A stretch of DNA of 64,000 bases from Hymenopellis radicata (GCA_015501595.1 JADNRX010000199.1:39430-103429), one strand, 5' to 3'. Shown: positions 23,345 through 35,750, numbered from the stretch's first letter. Made by a program: numbers and translations. Notes: generated by a model from the sequence alone, not told the origin.

Positions 23345-23443
23345 ATGAGCGGCCAAAACTCTGGTTCTAACAAGCCCTCTGGCCAGGGATCCCAAACAAC
23401 TGTGAAAGGAGGCGCATCACAGACAGGCGCCGTGTTCTTCTGA
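23345..23443 (+). CDS. Very short protein (32 aa), Gly/Ser/Gln-rich
   Basis: ATG at 23345 to TGA at 23443, no intron. The protein starts MSGQNSGSNKPSGQGSQTT and ends GGASQTGAVFF. It is hydrophilic and low-complexity with a short hydrophobic end, no signal peptide, no CAAX box and no membrane segment. Support comes from context: a consensus TATA box, a pyrimidine-rich leader and the absence of any longer frame. It could also be the first exon of a longer gene, but no GT donor near the stop gives a continuing frame. Function unknown. Confidence 0.5.
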   Translation: MSGQNSGSNKPSGQGSQTTVKGGASQTGAVFF

Positions 23444-24257
23444 ACGCGCCATTACCCCACATTCCTCCCTTCGCGCAAGCATTCGGTCTTACACGACCGA
23501 TCGCGCTCTAACCCGAATCGGCATCGCTTACGCAGCATCGCTGCGACATACTCTACCACTCACTTAATTCCCCGCTTCCTACCCACACACCCGATGGTTT
23601 AATTCCATCGACGCTGTTCAAGGCTTGGAGGCACCGATGTATTTTTATTTATGGATCTCGATGGCGGGGGACGGTTAATTTAACAAGGGAAGCGCAAATC
23701 ACCGAGAGGCGCGGAGATAAACTGTTGTAGATTGAGCAGGAGACAGTTCATGGACCGATTACACTTACATTTGCACTAATTCTTATCGTCGTAATTACAG
23801 AATCTATGCATAGTCAAGGTTATTATTATTACATCTACACGAAATTGCACTCACTACAGAAGCACTTGAAAGCCATTGACGAAAGAAACACTTGAATCCT
23901 GAAAGGATGACGACCATCCCCGCCCCGCCACTAGCCGATAGCACGATATTCTTGGGTACTATACGCAATTGGATTCGGGTACATTCCGCGCTGATTTCCA
24001 GGCACTGAGCAGGATATGTGGCGCATCCAATGAGGTCCGCATCCAGTCATTCGAAGATCATGACGACACTGCGTACCTGAACAGAAGTCAGTCGAAGACA
24101 GGCGTGACTCACTCCGTGATACCAACAAGAGCGGATATTGGACAGCATGGCTGATGGCACGGATACACTAGGCCTCGAAATGAGGATTTGCGGAAAGCCT
24201 TCGCCGGGAGACCTGACTCCTAGTCTAGAACATAGTTGCATTGATAGGAATATGTGG
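23444..24257. other. Intergenic, probable 3' region of the short gene
   Basis: AT-rich from about 23640 and without a supported gene. It includes the 3' flank of the alpha/beta hydrolase on the other strand. Confidence 0.45.
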
Positions 24258-25455
24258 TTACAGTTTTCCGCGAATATCTGTGGCTGCGGTCCAGATACCT
24301 GTGGCGAGATCTTTATGCAGATGAGCCTGCCACCATTCCAAGATCACGTCAACCACCTCATCTTGGCGGTTTGTGAAATTGTGATCCGCATCTTCAACGA
24401 GATGCAACGAATGGGTTCCAGGCCTACGGCGGCTCAGCGCCTTAGAGTAGATGATGGCATCGTACCTGGTGTTGTTCAGTCACGGATACGCAGCGAAAAA
24501 ATGAAACAGTTGATTTAACGTACGGTGGAACAACTGCGTCGGAGAGACCATGTATCGTCAGTACGTCTGTCGGCTCGGGAAATTGGTCCCAGACGAACGA
24601 GGTGTCGAATTCGGCAAACATGCGGAAGTCTTCTGGGTATAGCTTTAATTCCAGGACTTTCCTAGCCACGGTTGGTCTCCAGATGGTATAACCTTGCTCG
24701 TCAAAATCCTTCAACCCGCTATGGTATAGTTTCGACTCTGCTCCAAGGCTTCAGAAGGCGGGATTACATGTGGAATCCAATGCTCACCGTAGATTTTCTG
24801 TGGACCATGTTAGTTCCTGTGTGCACACTCGCCATGGCTAACTTGCCTTCATACGACACCGGCCAGAGACGTTGATAAACGCCGAAACCCTCTGCCCTTC
24901 CTCCGTTGAGCAAATCCACTTCATTCCGACGACAGATCCGCGGGAGTGACCGACTACCAAATCGACATCGTATCCAAGCTTACTCTTGAGGTAATCTGTG
25001 ACGACCCGCAAGTCATCAACGTCGTCGTTCAGACCACCTTGTCGCCAAGTGCCTGTTGACTCGTGACAACCACTAAACATCGATCAACTAACCTAATGCG
25101 ACCTAGTACGATGAAGAACGTACCGAAAGTCGAAGCGGAATGAATCCATCGGCAAGCGTAGCGCAAGACGCTTTTGGAAGAGGTAATCCTTATGTCTGGT
25201 GTTGTAATTAAAGATGTAACCTCATTGAAGAGTCTACTAACCCGCCAGAACCATGGAGAATCTATTTTGACTTATGAGCAATGTTTTAAACTTCTTAAAA
25301 CAAGGGCGTACACATCAATCAAGCGTACGTACCAAAGCGATCTTGCGGCCTTGCGTAGGCTCGTCCGGGGATAGCTGGTCCAATATGCCAACTAAGGTGG
25401 AAGCTGGGTCGTACAGATGAGGGATGATCAGTTTACTTGAAGCCCGAGAATTCAT
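24258..25455 (-). CDS. Alpha/beta hydrolase with a 10-nt exon and a GC-AG intron
   Basis: Minus-strand exons 25455-25333, 25261-25242, 25195-25124, 25072-24847, 24797-24788, 24737-24524 and 24465-24258 total 873 nt (290 aa) in phase. The oxyanion segment ILHGSGG, core MDSFRFDFRGCHESTGTW, nucleophile elbow GHSRGS (Ser), acid in IHGLSDAVVPP (Asp) and EDADHNF (His) form a full catalytic triad. It belongs to the cytosolic serine hydrolase/esterase group seen in fungi and yeast; the substrate is unknown. Intron 4 starts GCAAGT after AAG, a textbook GC-AG intron. Exon 5 is 10 nt and exon 2 is 20 nt. The splice choices were fixed by the family motif RMKKIYESKLYHSG. Confidence 0.88.
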
Positions 25456-25657
25456 GGCTTCACAGCGCCCGCGGGGCTCGAAAAAGTTTAGGTGGTGGTG
25501 GTGATGGTGATGGTGCAAGGGCGTACCCTGGTTTTTACTGAAGTCCGGTTATCGGCGCGCGCTGTTGCCGGCTCATATGCTCTGTTAGCTGTATTCCCTT
25601 GGTATTCCCCGTGTCTAGTAGACGTTATGATTACATTCAGTCGCGACAGAACATGTA

Positions 25658-27606
25658 TTATACCGAGGGCTCTATATTCGGTTGACAGATTACCATCTTC
25701 TGTGCTGCCCCCGCATATACTAGCTGAAGTACTTTGTACCGCTCCTGTCCACGAAATGGAAGCTCCCAATGAAACAAGAACCCAGCGTCACGGTCGTGGC
25801 ACGCTAGCTTCACAACAGCTTCCCACCCCTTGTAGTTCATATACTTGTGCGCCGAGCCGAATGTAACTTTGCGTTCGATACTGGTCAAATCTAATTCCAT
25901 CACAGGTGGTAGGTGATCGTGGACATGTTTCTCGGAGGCCTTTCGGAGGTCTTCGACGGATAGAAGAAGTTGCGACAAGGCAAACTTCGCAGCGAAGTCC
26001 AAATCTCGTGGGGATGGCGGAGGCGTGTGCCCGTCTGGAAAATTGTCATTGTTAATAGACTTTGAATTCTAGCCATGGAACGTACCCCGTTTCATGCATT
26101 GGATGCGTTCGCACGTCTCCCGATGACCGTTAGTCCAGGCCTCTCTTTGACACATGTCGGAACAGTAGAACGCCATGTCACATTTCACGCAAGCCTTCAT
26201 ACCGAGCGCCGATTTCGAACACTAAGGAATCAAATTGATACTAGTGAGAGCTGAAGAGTGCTGTAACCTTACCGGTTTGTAACAGCAAGTATCCTTGGCC
26301 AGGCCTTTGCCGAAGCAGCGCTCCCTAAACTCCCATCGTTGGTCAATAGCATCCCTCAGTGTCTCCCATGCCCGTACAAGACATTGTCCATCTCCCTGTA
26401 GCGCGTCCGAAAAGCCATCTTCAAGACCCTTTCTTCTAATATCCCGCAAAGCGTGAGCTGCGTGGCGTAGAACGGAACGATATGCAAGGTAGGGCACCAG
26501 GGATTTAAGAAAATCGCATAGGGTGCTGAAGATAGTTGTGTCCGAATTCAATGCAGGACTATACTTGAACAGAGATTTCAATCGGAGGATGGCCTGCAAT
26601 ACACCACTCTCGAACATTTGGGCTACCCAAGTATAGCCCATGATACGGCCAAGTACGAGTATCTGGGTGCAAGAACAAGTGCAGAGACAAGCCAACTCCT
26701 TCTGGAATCGCAGCCTCGGATTTTCTCGCCTAGCCGATACCCGTTCAATGAAGTAACACACCCAGTACACGATGCGAGAGGCAAGAAGATCTAGAAGAAC
26801 ATGGGTGGAATTGAGCGCCCCCATGCCGATGAAGGTGAGAGTGCTCTTGAGTATGCTCAGGTCCAGTTTCGGTTCACTGAGACGGAGTACAAGTGTGCGT
26901 ACACATGCATTGACGGTCTCCCTCGACATAGTCTGAATTGCCCCCAAGAGGGAAGGAGTGGTGGATGGATACAGGCCCGTGATTCGCATGACGACATGCG
27001 TACACCATTCTTCAGTCCGGAGACCATCAGCGACGGAGCGCACCAACAGTCTCGACAGACACGTTACAAGTTTTTCGCCATCGTGGATGTACATCACATT
27101 GCAGAGCGCTGCGTCGTACACCATTGTGGCGAGGAGGCGAACGACGACAAACATAATGTCGTGTAGACCGTTCGCATAATCCCCCTCGGAGATCTCTGTG
27201 GGGGCATCCAGAATATAATGATCGCAGAACTGCGTTAACCAAGCGCACATCTGCGGCCATAGACTGGTAAGGGTAGGTCGGTTGGAAGTGTAACGCGTGA
27301 GGGTTCCAGGCTTGTGAACGACGCGCTCTAACTGCGCGAAACATTGCGAGACCGTGTACAGGTCCTCGAATTTTCGATCCGAAAGTGTCGGCATCTTTGT
27401 AGCGGGCCGCCGTTGCATATGGTGGGCGGTTATGCCCAGAAGACGCAGAAACAAGGACGGCTCGGAAAGTGCGAGCGTCCCAAGGTCTTTCAATGCTGAC
27501 ATCGAGCCATCCTTGGCTTCTTGCTATGAGACTGATAGTCAGTAGTAACCAAATGACTTCTGGGGGTGGGTACCTCTAGTCGTTTCGCTTGTGGTAGTGT
27601 GTTCAT
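25658..27606 (-). CDS. MYND zinc-finger protein
   Basis: Minus-strand exons 27606-27574, 27523-26273, 26221-26086 and 26034-25658 give 598 aa in phase. A long helical N-terminal region (about 430 residues) is followed by a MYND finger: CSKSALGMKACVKC, YCSDMCQREAW and HRETCERIQC supply the Cys/His ligands. Such proteins are numerous in agarics and the MYND finger usually mediates protein-protein contact; there is no SET domain. The ATG at 27606 gives an 11-codon first exon joined by a 50-bp intron. The C-terminal end at 25658 is a plain stop, but a donor-like GTAATC 30-40 nt earlier leaves open a different 3' end. Confidence 0.85.
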
Positions 27607-27919
27607 GGTTTGAGGTAGAATGTGGGATGCCCCATAGTCGGCCTTTTCAAGGAAAGGTCTTGTTCTGTGCACAAGGAAAGCTGTGAAGGGCGAGGTAAAT
27701 TGTTGATGATCGTGGTTATTGTTCAAGTGCCGGCCGCCACCGTGGCCACGTGAAATCCCCTTTCCCACCTGGCCTTTTAACAAGTTTAAGTCTGAAATGG
27801 CTCATTATATTTGAATCCTATCACGGCTCCAACCTTCCCGTTTGCTGCACCCGGAGCAACATACACGTATAAACAAATCAAGTTTGTAGGATTTTCCCAT
27901 CTTGTCACCGCTTCTCCGG

Positions 27920-28239
27920 CTACCCCAAAGAAGGCCTGGTGGCCGAAGACGCAGCCCACCCATTCTCTGCTGCTTTCTTCGAAAACTCCGCCGACGACGC
28001 AAGGGACTCTCCAGAACTGGACTTTTTGCTCTCTGAGGCTTTCTCTGATATGGAATCAGTAGCAACGAAACAGTCCATAGCATAGTGATACGCCACATAC
28101 CCGTACTTTCGTCTGGCTTGGCCTTCTTGAAGATGGAAGCCAGCAGGCCACCCGACTTGGAGCTATCTCCGCTACTGCTCGACGACCGCGAGTCTTTCGA
28201 AAGGAGGGAAGTGGTCGAAGTCGTGGAGTTGCTTGACAT
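27920..28239 (-). CDS. Small Ser/Lys-rich protein (85 aa)
   Basis: Two minus-strand exons, 28239-28107 and 28044-27920, separated by a 62-bp GT..AG intron, give 85 aa in phase. The N-terminus is a Ser/Thr run, then GGLLASIFKKAK, then Lys/Ser/Ala-rich sequence ending ATRPSLG. No signal peptide or membrane segment. Probably intrinsically disordered. A TATA box sits about 80 bp upstream. I do not recognise the family. If left unspliced the frame reads on in a different, less plausible sequence. Confidence 0.6.
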
Positions 28240-28317
28240 CACTGCGACTTTAAGTGTCTGAATAGTTGGTTGCTGTTTAGAACGTCGGTGTTTACTGTTC
28301 CAAAGAGATTCGGCCTG

Positions 28318-28325
28318 CTTATATA
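28318..28325 (-). promoter_or_regulatory. TATA box of the Ser/Lys-rich gene
   Basis: TATATAAG on the minus strand, 79 bp upstream of the ATG at 28239. Confidence 0.55.
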
Positions 28326-28752
28326 CCGATGACCTCTATAGAGAACGCGTCCTGGGTCTAGGGTATTTCGCGTTGCACAAGACCTAGGGTCTAGGGGATG
28401 GCGCCTTTCGCAGGAGACGAGTCAGGCGCACTTCGTGTACAAGAGATTCGGGCCCGTCGGTTTTAGTGTCACTGAACATATGGCTGACTCAAAGAATATG
28501 TTGCCGCAGTGGAAGGAACTGTATGCGCGCTCGGGAAACGCGCTCACGCGCCTGCGGAACCGATGACGCATGACTGCGTAACTCTACGTTCCTCCAGGCG
28601 CCTGCGGCTTGGAGCCATTTCTCGGCATTTTTCAAGAGCAAATTCGTATCTGGTTGGATGATCAAGTACAAGCATAACTTCGTCATTCGATAATAGCACG
28701 TTTGACACGGATCACATTTCGCCCTAAGCCCAAGTCAGGCGTTCAACGTTCA

Positions 28753-29140
28753 TCACTGCTTCTCTATTGACGCGGCGGCTCAGTCACTCTTCAGTACTTA
28801 TCAGAGCGCAAAAATAACTCACTTTTGAATAAGGAAAGAACAGTCCTCTTCTTTTTCGGGTTGGGCAACGACGACGCATCAGGCCCATGCGGATCCTGCC
28901 AGTGTGCCGATTGCGTTCCTTTAGGCTCTGCAGGTTTCGCTTGCTTCGAGCCCGCCACCTTCTTTGGTTTGGGCGTCGGATATATCCGCTGGTCCCATAT
29001 CGAGACTGTAACTCCCCAAAGGCAGTTGAGAAGTCCTTGGGTGCAACTCCAATCAATGGCGCAGTGGATGTCACCGTATTGGCCGATTGAAGGGAGACCG
29101 TCGATGCGGATTGCTGTAGATTCAATTGTTCGCTGGTCAT
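28753..29140 (-). CDS. Small Lys-rich protein, one frame break
   Basis: Minus-strand exon 1 29140-28823 and an 11-nt exon 2 28763-28753, joined by a 59-bp intron. Residues 1-50 (MTSEQLNLQQSASTVSLQ..., DFSTAFGELQSRYG) are followed, after a one-base shift near 28977-28986, by a Lys/Pro-rich tail (PKPKKVAGSKQAK, PNPKKKRTVLSLFK) ending KKQ. The spliced length is 329 nt, so one missing base restores the frame (109 aa). The FGxLxSxYG pattern recalls short fungal proteins of unknown role; this is a weak recollection. A TATAAAG sits some 40 bp upstream of the ATG. Confidence 0.5.
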
Positions 29141-29782
29141 GGGGAGAGCTGATGAGATCTGTAGGTGAGACCGTGACTTTATAGGTTGGGGAGTTTGGGA
29201 ATGTGTTCCTGGTTTGATATAGTCATTTCTAGCGACAACAGCATCGTCTGCTTCTTAAACCCAAGCGCTGGAGGTTCGCACGATCTCTATCGCCGAATCG
29301 TGGAGATTGAAGTGTCGGAAAGGAATAAATAGCGCAGGGTTTGCATTGAGTGCATGCTTTGGCACAGTGCCAGATAAAGTCGTCTTGAGGGTGTTGGAGC
29401 GCTTTGGCGGTAACACAGTGGCCGGGTCTGAAACTTCGCGTCCAAACACGTCAATTCCTGTTCTTGCTTTTTCTTGGAGAGTAGGTTAGACCTCGACTGT
29501 ACATCTACAAGCTCGGTCAATAGTCAAGCCACAAGCGGAATGACTGAATACTTATGCAACCGCTTTAGAGATTCGAAACCGCTTCCTAGATATCGGTCCA
29601 CTGCTGGTCACTGCACTAAGTTGAGCCATCCTGAAATTTGGAGGACGTTCAGGGTGCGGCCTACGACCTTCATCAATGTAAGGCAGAGTGGTGACTCTCC
29701 TGAAGCCGCTGCAGCAAACGCGAGGTACAGCCACATCACGTGTCGGTGATCGGACGGATTTAAACCTTGCTTTCCTTCCACC

Positions 29783-31761
29783 ATGAGCATCCACTTGCGC
29801 GGGCGCCCCATAGAGGCCAACCTCATCGACAGCGATGGTGACGATGTGCTCAGCGAATCTAGCAGCGACGATGACGAAGAGGAAACTTGGGACGACTGGG
29901 TGTCCGACTCGGCCAAGCAGTCTTGTCGATCTCTGTTTGAGGATAAAATTTTCACGACAGTCGACGAAGCTCTCGCTCATGACAGATCTAACCACGGATT
30001 TGATTTGAATACTCAATGCTCTAAATTGGGTGTGTTTATTTCTACACTGCCCGTCCTCCAAATTGATTGACGTGTTTTAGGACTGGATATTCATGGTCGA
30101 ATTCGTCTGATAAATTATATCAGAAGAAAAGTGTGTAACCCGTTTGTTCCGCACATATTTTCGCTGATATTGTCAGAAACTTCCTCCAGGGGATGCATCC
30201 AAGCTAACTGGGGTTGAATTTAACGCCGACGAATATCTCATCCCGGTGGTAGATGACGATCCCCTTCTTCGTGAGCCGACTTGATCTGTGATGACTACAT
30301 TTCTTGAACTTGCGAATAGAATTTCAATCCGATGACTGGTCTGATTCCGAAGATGAGCTGGAAAGTTCAGACCCTTCTCGCAAAATCCTCGCCCTTCAAA
30401 GGGAGTTGGCTCGTACCCAACAGCAGTTCCAAGAGTATCGAAGTTTGGTCGCGCAAAAAATGGACTTTGCCAGCTTCTCCGAGGAGGCCGGGCCCTCCGC
30501 TCCTCGTCCCCGCGATGATGATTCCCATTACTTTGAAAGCTACGGCGCGAATGGTACATTAGATTCATGACCACTTCAAGTTACGCATTCTAATGATATG
30601 GCAGACATCCACGCCGTCATGATTCAAGACAAAGTACGGACGTCGACTTACGCCCAATTTCTTCTCACCAATCCAACTCTCTTCCAAGACGCCGTCGTAC
30701 TCGATGTGGGCTGCGGGACAGGCATTCTCTCGCTATTTGCTGCACGCGGCGGGGCGAAGCGCGTATATGCGGTAGACGCTAGCGACATTGCCGAGCGGGC
30801 AAAGGAAATCGTCAAAACAAACGGCTTCGAGGATATTATAACCGTCATGAGGGGTAAGGTGGAAGAGCTGGAAATTCCAGAGAAGGTGGACGTCATTATC
30901 TCGGAATGGATGGGTTACGCGTTGTTGTACGAGTCGATGTTGGATTCGGTTCTGAACGCCCGCGATCGGTTCTTGAAGCCAGGCGGTGTCATGGCCCCCA
31001 GTCAGTGCAAGATGATGTTTGCCCTGTGCGACGCCAGCGAGATTCTCAAGGATCGCGTTACCTTTTGGAATGATGTTTATGGTTAGCTCAATTTTCATTT
31101 TCTAATCCTCCTACTAATCCTTACTCCCAGGCTTCGATCTTTCTGCCATGTCGGGCGACCTGTACAAGGAAGCCATAATTGACGTCGTAGGACCGGACAC
31201 CATCCTCAGTGCTCCCTATACCGTTAAGGACCTGTATCTCCCCGACATTACTGCCCGCCAGCTCAACTTCTCCTCTACCTTCACGCTAGTGACATCCGTC
31301 GAACGACGGACAAAGGTCACGGCTTTCATTCTATACTTTGACACCTTCTTCACTATGACGGGGAAGCCCGTCTCGCCAAACACGCAAGTAAAGGTCATCA
31401 AGGAGAACGAAGTCGTCCTTGCCGAGGTTTGGCCTGTTGGCGGAAAGCCCAACGCCCAACGTCGACCGAGCCAGGGCACCGAAAAAGAAAAAGTCACCAG
31501 CTTCAGCACGGGGCCTCAGAGCATACCCACGCATTGGAAACAAACCATTTTTCTAGTACGTGAACCGTTTGTTGTCGAAGAAGGTGAGTAGTCTTTTCAT
31601 CATGTCGTTTCCCGCCTAATCGAAACTGTTTAGGCGCTGAAATATCTGGCACTTTCTACTGCAGGAAGAGTGACACGAACTCGCGTGAGCTGGAAGTGGA
31701 GATTCATTATTCACCCACTCCCGGTGATGACCTTGTGATACAAATGTTCACTGTGCAATAA
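29783..31761 (+). CDS. PRMT3: Protein arginine N-methyltransferase 3
   Basis: Seven exons: 29783-30029, 30081-30130, 30177-30270, 30320-30553, 30605-31081, 31131-31583 and 31634-31761. They total 1683 nt (560 aa) in phase. An acidic N-terminus leads to the PRMT3 zinc-finger region (SCRSLF...ALAHDRSNHGFDL), a coiled region, then the catalytic core: IHAVMIQDKVRTSTY, SAM motif VLDVGCGTGILSLFAA, post-I VYAVDAS, double-E loop SEWMGYALLYES and the beta-barrel TFTLVTSVERRTKV. The THW loop is present as IPTHWKQTIF. It should asymmetrically dimethylate arginines, in other species on ribosomal protein uS5. The finger retains one of its two usual cysteines, so zinc binding may be lost. Confidence 0.96.
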
Positions 31762-34700
31762 GCGCAGAATTATCATCTGTACGTGTAACTGTATCTCAAT
31801 GATCTATTAGTGCCTCTTGTTATTCGTGCATCGTGCGAGCTACCTTGTAGCTGATGGACGACTATCTGCTGCGCAAAAAGCATCGTGCGCACGATAGAGT
31901 ATTTCTCAGTTGCTGTGCGGTACGACCCGCAGCACTGAGTCAACAACGAGCGTGGTGTCAGGACCGTATTTACGATATAATGGCCGGCCTATGAAGACAT
32001 TGCAAGTACAGCTACATCACAGAAATCCTGCGCTGCATGTACGCCAATTGTATGGTCCCACATCAGTTGGAAGTACTTACAAAGCCCAACCTAGCCTCTA
32101 GTCAACTTGTAAGTACGTGTATGCCAAGGAGGCGAAATGGAAATGATGTGATACGCACCATTTGTATTACCTTTGTATATCCCTTGTATCATCATATGTA
32201 TGACATTTGCATTAGCCTTGCATACAGCTTTGTATACAGCTTTGTATATTGTATGTACCTAGCTTTGTATGCTGTATTTATTCAGCTTGGTATGCTCTAT
32301 GTATTCAGATTGGTATGCTCTATATATCCTGCATTGGTTGCCACTACACCGGCACAGTGGTGCATATTTCGCTTTGTCTAATTTCGGATCACGGATAGTC
32401 AACGAAAGCATAATCAAGTCTACCAGGACAGCAAGACGATAAGGTAAACCAGTAAGTAGTAACTACGGGCGGAAACGTCTGTCCATCGTGACTCTAGGAG
32501 CAAAGAAACATACCCTCAGATAGTACTGCCGAGCACACTATGACTAGAGGGGAATTTGACGACCTCAGAATGTTCCTAGAACGCGATCAGTGACGTTTCG
32601 GTAAATGCGGCCAAAATGCGGAGCGCAGATACGTACCACAAGCAGTAATGGCATCGGAGTCGACAGCAGAACGAAGGCGACATCAGCGTCTCATCTGCAA
32701 ACCGTAGGGACTTGAACGCGCTGAAAGGAACATGAGGCGACGTCCAGGAGAGTAATGCTGGTCACATACTGGCCAAGCTTAGTCACTTGGTGCATCCCTA
32801 ATCTCTTGACGATGTCGGCGCAGCATTGAGTTAAACGAAGACAGGCCGAGTGATTTATCTATCGAGCAATGTAAGCATTCGGACAAGGTAGGCGGGAAAA
32901 TCCCATACATCACCTAGCTGAAGAGAATCCCACTGCAATGATGTTCTGGCTATAGTCCGAAGACCGGGGATGGTGGTAAATTTGAGTAGGTTAGTACTGA
33001 GGAGAAGAAGGGCTTCATGGCCTACCTCTAGTAATAGTATTGTGCCTAGGAAAGAGGAAGCGGCCTTGGCGACGCGCTAAATGGCGTGTTAGTTTCGCAT
33101 TACGCGTCGATAGAGAAGACACACCTCTCGATGTTGTCCCATCCACTCTGCTGCTCAGATACGATTGTATGCGTCCTCGTCGTACCCCATCACATCAGGG
33201 GCGCATACCAGACGTCCTACTCCACCAATGCTGGGACGATCGGTGGTAATCCCAACGTGTTTTGCCAGATGCACTCGTTGACGATATGCGGGAGCATGTC
33301 CGTTGCGGGAAAGAACCTAGACAATATGTATTAGAGCAGCCTGGCGAATTTTAATGATGACGAACCGAATATGGTTGACGCATTTATGCCCGCAGATCAT
33401 TTCAACCCCCCTCACCGAGTTGAAGTCGGCAATCGGCGTCCTCCAAAGAGCCTGGCTGTACGTCTGGACGAATTCGAGTCCTTATCAGCGCGTCTGTGCG
33501 CAGAACGGAGTGCGCGACCGGGCGATATGATCATGACAGCTGGTCAAGCATCGTCCAGGTCGTGCAGCGGCAGCATGCAGTCAACCGCGGGCCATCCATT
33601 CTCGCCGGACTGTGTTCAAGCTTGAGATGGTGGTGGTAAGAGAGAGAAAGAGAGAGGGCGGGATGACGCGCCAAATTATGTTGGCATTGTTTGTCTCAAG
33701 CCTTGCATCGGCAAGTCGGCATGACTGTAAGTAGGGAAAAGGGGTCCCACCTGCGGTCCACTTTGGGTCCACTCGACAACAAGTCAGCGGCTGGAACCAC
33801 TGTCCGACTTTGTTGACCGCGCTGCACTCGTCTTGGCCGCTTTTTACGTTGCTGTACCATACTTTTGGCATGCGGAACAGCTCCATGGATTGTCAGGACA
33901 ACTGGGACGACTCCACGCGTCTTTGATGGGTCCGGGAGCTCAATCCCGACGTCTACTCTACTCTCATCTCTGCATTCGCTGCCGGACGCCGCAGATATAC
34001 GTGTCCAACTACGAAAAGCGGCTCGGCGCCAACATTTCGCCTATTTTGTCAACGGGCGCGAGGAGGCGTATGGCGCTCAAGTTGGTCGTCTTCTAAAGGA
34101 CACAAAGGGCGCTGCGGCCCAAGGACAGACAATCCTCGAGATCGTTGCGCTGCCAGGTGAGTGACGTGCCATGGTTCGCTCAGAATGCAGCTGACAATGC
34201 GTAGATATGTGCAAGGTCTATACAGTCCCCCCGCCCGTCCCAGTACGCAACATTCCCTTTATTTTTCTAGATTAATACTCATAGTTCCCAGAATATTTAC
34301 CTCTAACGAGACGCCTGCCTAAAATGCGCGCCGTACTCAAGCTATTCGTGATACACGCCTCAAACTCAGCCATTGAGATGTTTGACTTCTTCTCCATTGT
34401 CGGAACATTGGCCTCTTTCCATAGCTTGTCTGCTATCAAGCACTCGGCATTCTTCGCGACGTCGGAGTCAATTCAATGACCCTTCACCTATCGCATGCGC
34501 TGTACACTCAACAAGAATGAGTCAATGTCCGCGAGCATGCCTGGCACCACGCGCGGTCGGCGGCGGACAGCTCGCTTATTCCGGTTGAACTACAGCAGGT
34601 TGTCTATTCGCTTGACTCTATCCAGAAAAGCAGGATGTGAGTAACACTTGACTTGATTTTGCTTAACGGTTTCTTATTCTCGATTAGGCCGCACCCTCCT

Positions 34701-34832
34701 CCATCTCACTTGAGCTCTCGCCGCTGTCAAAGTCGACGTACAACATGTCCAAGCATCCCCGCATCACGTACAAAAAGTGCGATATCTGCTCTTTGTTCAT
34801 CTTCCACAATCTCTGATGTTGACATTTCACAG
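31762..34832. other. Gene-poor region with unassigned coding-like scraps
   Basis: No intact gene. The plus-strand stretch 33900-34160 (about 60 residues ending QGQTILEIVALPG, before a GTGAGT donor) looks coding but I cannot name the family. Together with the fragments downstream it suggests a collection of gene relics. Confidence 0.4.
32150..32340. repeat. AT-rich imperfect repeat of GCTTTGTATAC-like units
   Basis: Irregular 12-25-bp units such as AGCTTTGTATAC, CAGCTTTGTATATTG, CTTGGTATGCTCTATGTATT and CAGATTGGTATGCTCTATAT. A related but inverted stretch lies at about 36680-36760. No coding potential. Confidence 0.6.
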
Positions 34833-35750
34833 CAACAAGGATGGCGCGCTCGAGCAGTGGATATTCAAGTTCCAGGATAAGTTACCGAAGCTCCCTATTC
34901 CGCCGGCGGAGGATACTTGTGAACGATACTTGAAGGCGCTGGAAGCCGTACAGGACGAGGCGGAGCATGCGAGAACCGAAGCTGCGGTGGAAGATTTTTT
35001 GAAGAATGATGGCCCGCTTATACCGCACCTGACGACTTGGCGGAACTGTGCAGCAACTTCCTTTGCGGAACTTACGGGCTTGAGGACGGTGTCCAGGTCG
35101 GGACGTGTACCAATCACTGGTACGACAAGGTGCGGGTTTCTTGCCACCAAGACTAATCGTCGATTGTATTGATTGTTGATTGCAGTTAGTACAAATCATT
35201 GTCACGGCCGATGGCGCTGCCGGAATCAACTTCGAACACACAGGCGTTGACGGCCACACTGTCCTGCGGTTCGCTGCCGACATTTTCACGGAGGGTCTTA
35301 TGCTTCTGGCGCGCTCCATCAACCCATCCGCGCCGACGCTATTCCACGCTAAGCTCTCCCACACGCGAAAGCCTATCGCGCACCGGGCAACGAGAAGAAG
35401 CCCCTACTCCGCCGTTAGACACTACACCGAAGAGGCTGGAGTGGAAGCTTAAGGCGGAGCTGAGGGTGGGTGTGCGGTTTGCCGTGACACGCATCAGCGA
35501 TTTAATATGCCAGAACGACTGTCAGGCGTTGGAGTTCAAGGGATATGGCAAGAATTTTATCACCAGCTGGCAGCCACAGGTTTAGTCCGGATGCGTATCT
35601 GCAGATGGCGTTCCAGGTGGCGCATTTTGGGTTGTATGGTGGGTGCTTTCGCTATATCGCGAGGGAGAAGAGCTGATATGATAGTGTGATAGGCCGCATT
35701 GAATGTGTGTATGAACCGGCGATGACGAAGGCGTTTTTGCATGGACGTAC
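34833..35750 (+). pseudogene. Carnitine O-acetyltransferase fragment, internally deleted
   Basis: Recognisable blocks run in order: FQDKLPKLPIPPAEDTCERY (N-terminal), then, with no space for the central ~250 residues, LAELCSNFLCGTYGLEDGVQ, VTADGAAGINFEHTGVDGHT, the FAADIFTEGLMLLARSINPS stretch, ISDLICQNDCQALEFKGYGK and finally AMTKAFLHGRTEAI. Frames change between blocks, beyond what introns explain. The end of the enzyme, past RTEAI, is absent and the sequence runs straight into HMG-CoA reductase sequence. The real enzyme moves acetyl groups between CoA and carnitine in mitochondria and peroxisomes; this copy cannot. Confidence 0.85.

Noticed and set aside
23345..23443. Mating pheromone precursor
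   Set aside because: No CAAX box at the C-terminus (it ends GAVFF) and no typical precursor motif.
25455..25518. Poly-histidine start (MHHHHHHHH) on the minus strand
   Set aside because: It is a GGTGGT/GATGGT microsatellite; the real start of the hydrolase is the ATG at 25455 with a normal polar leader.
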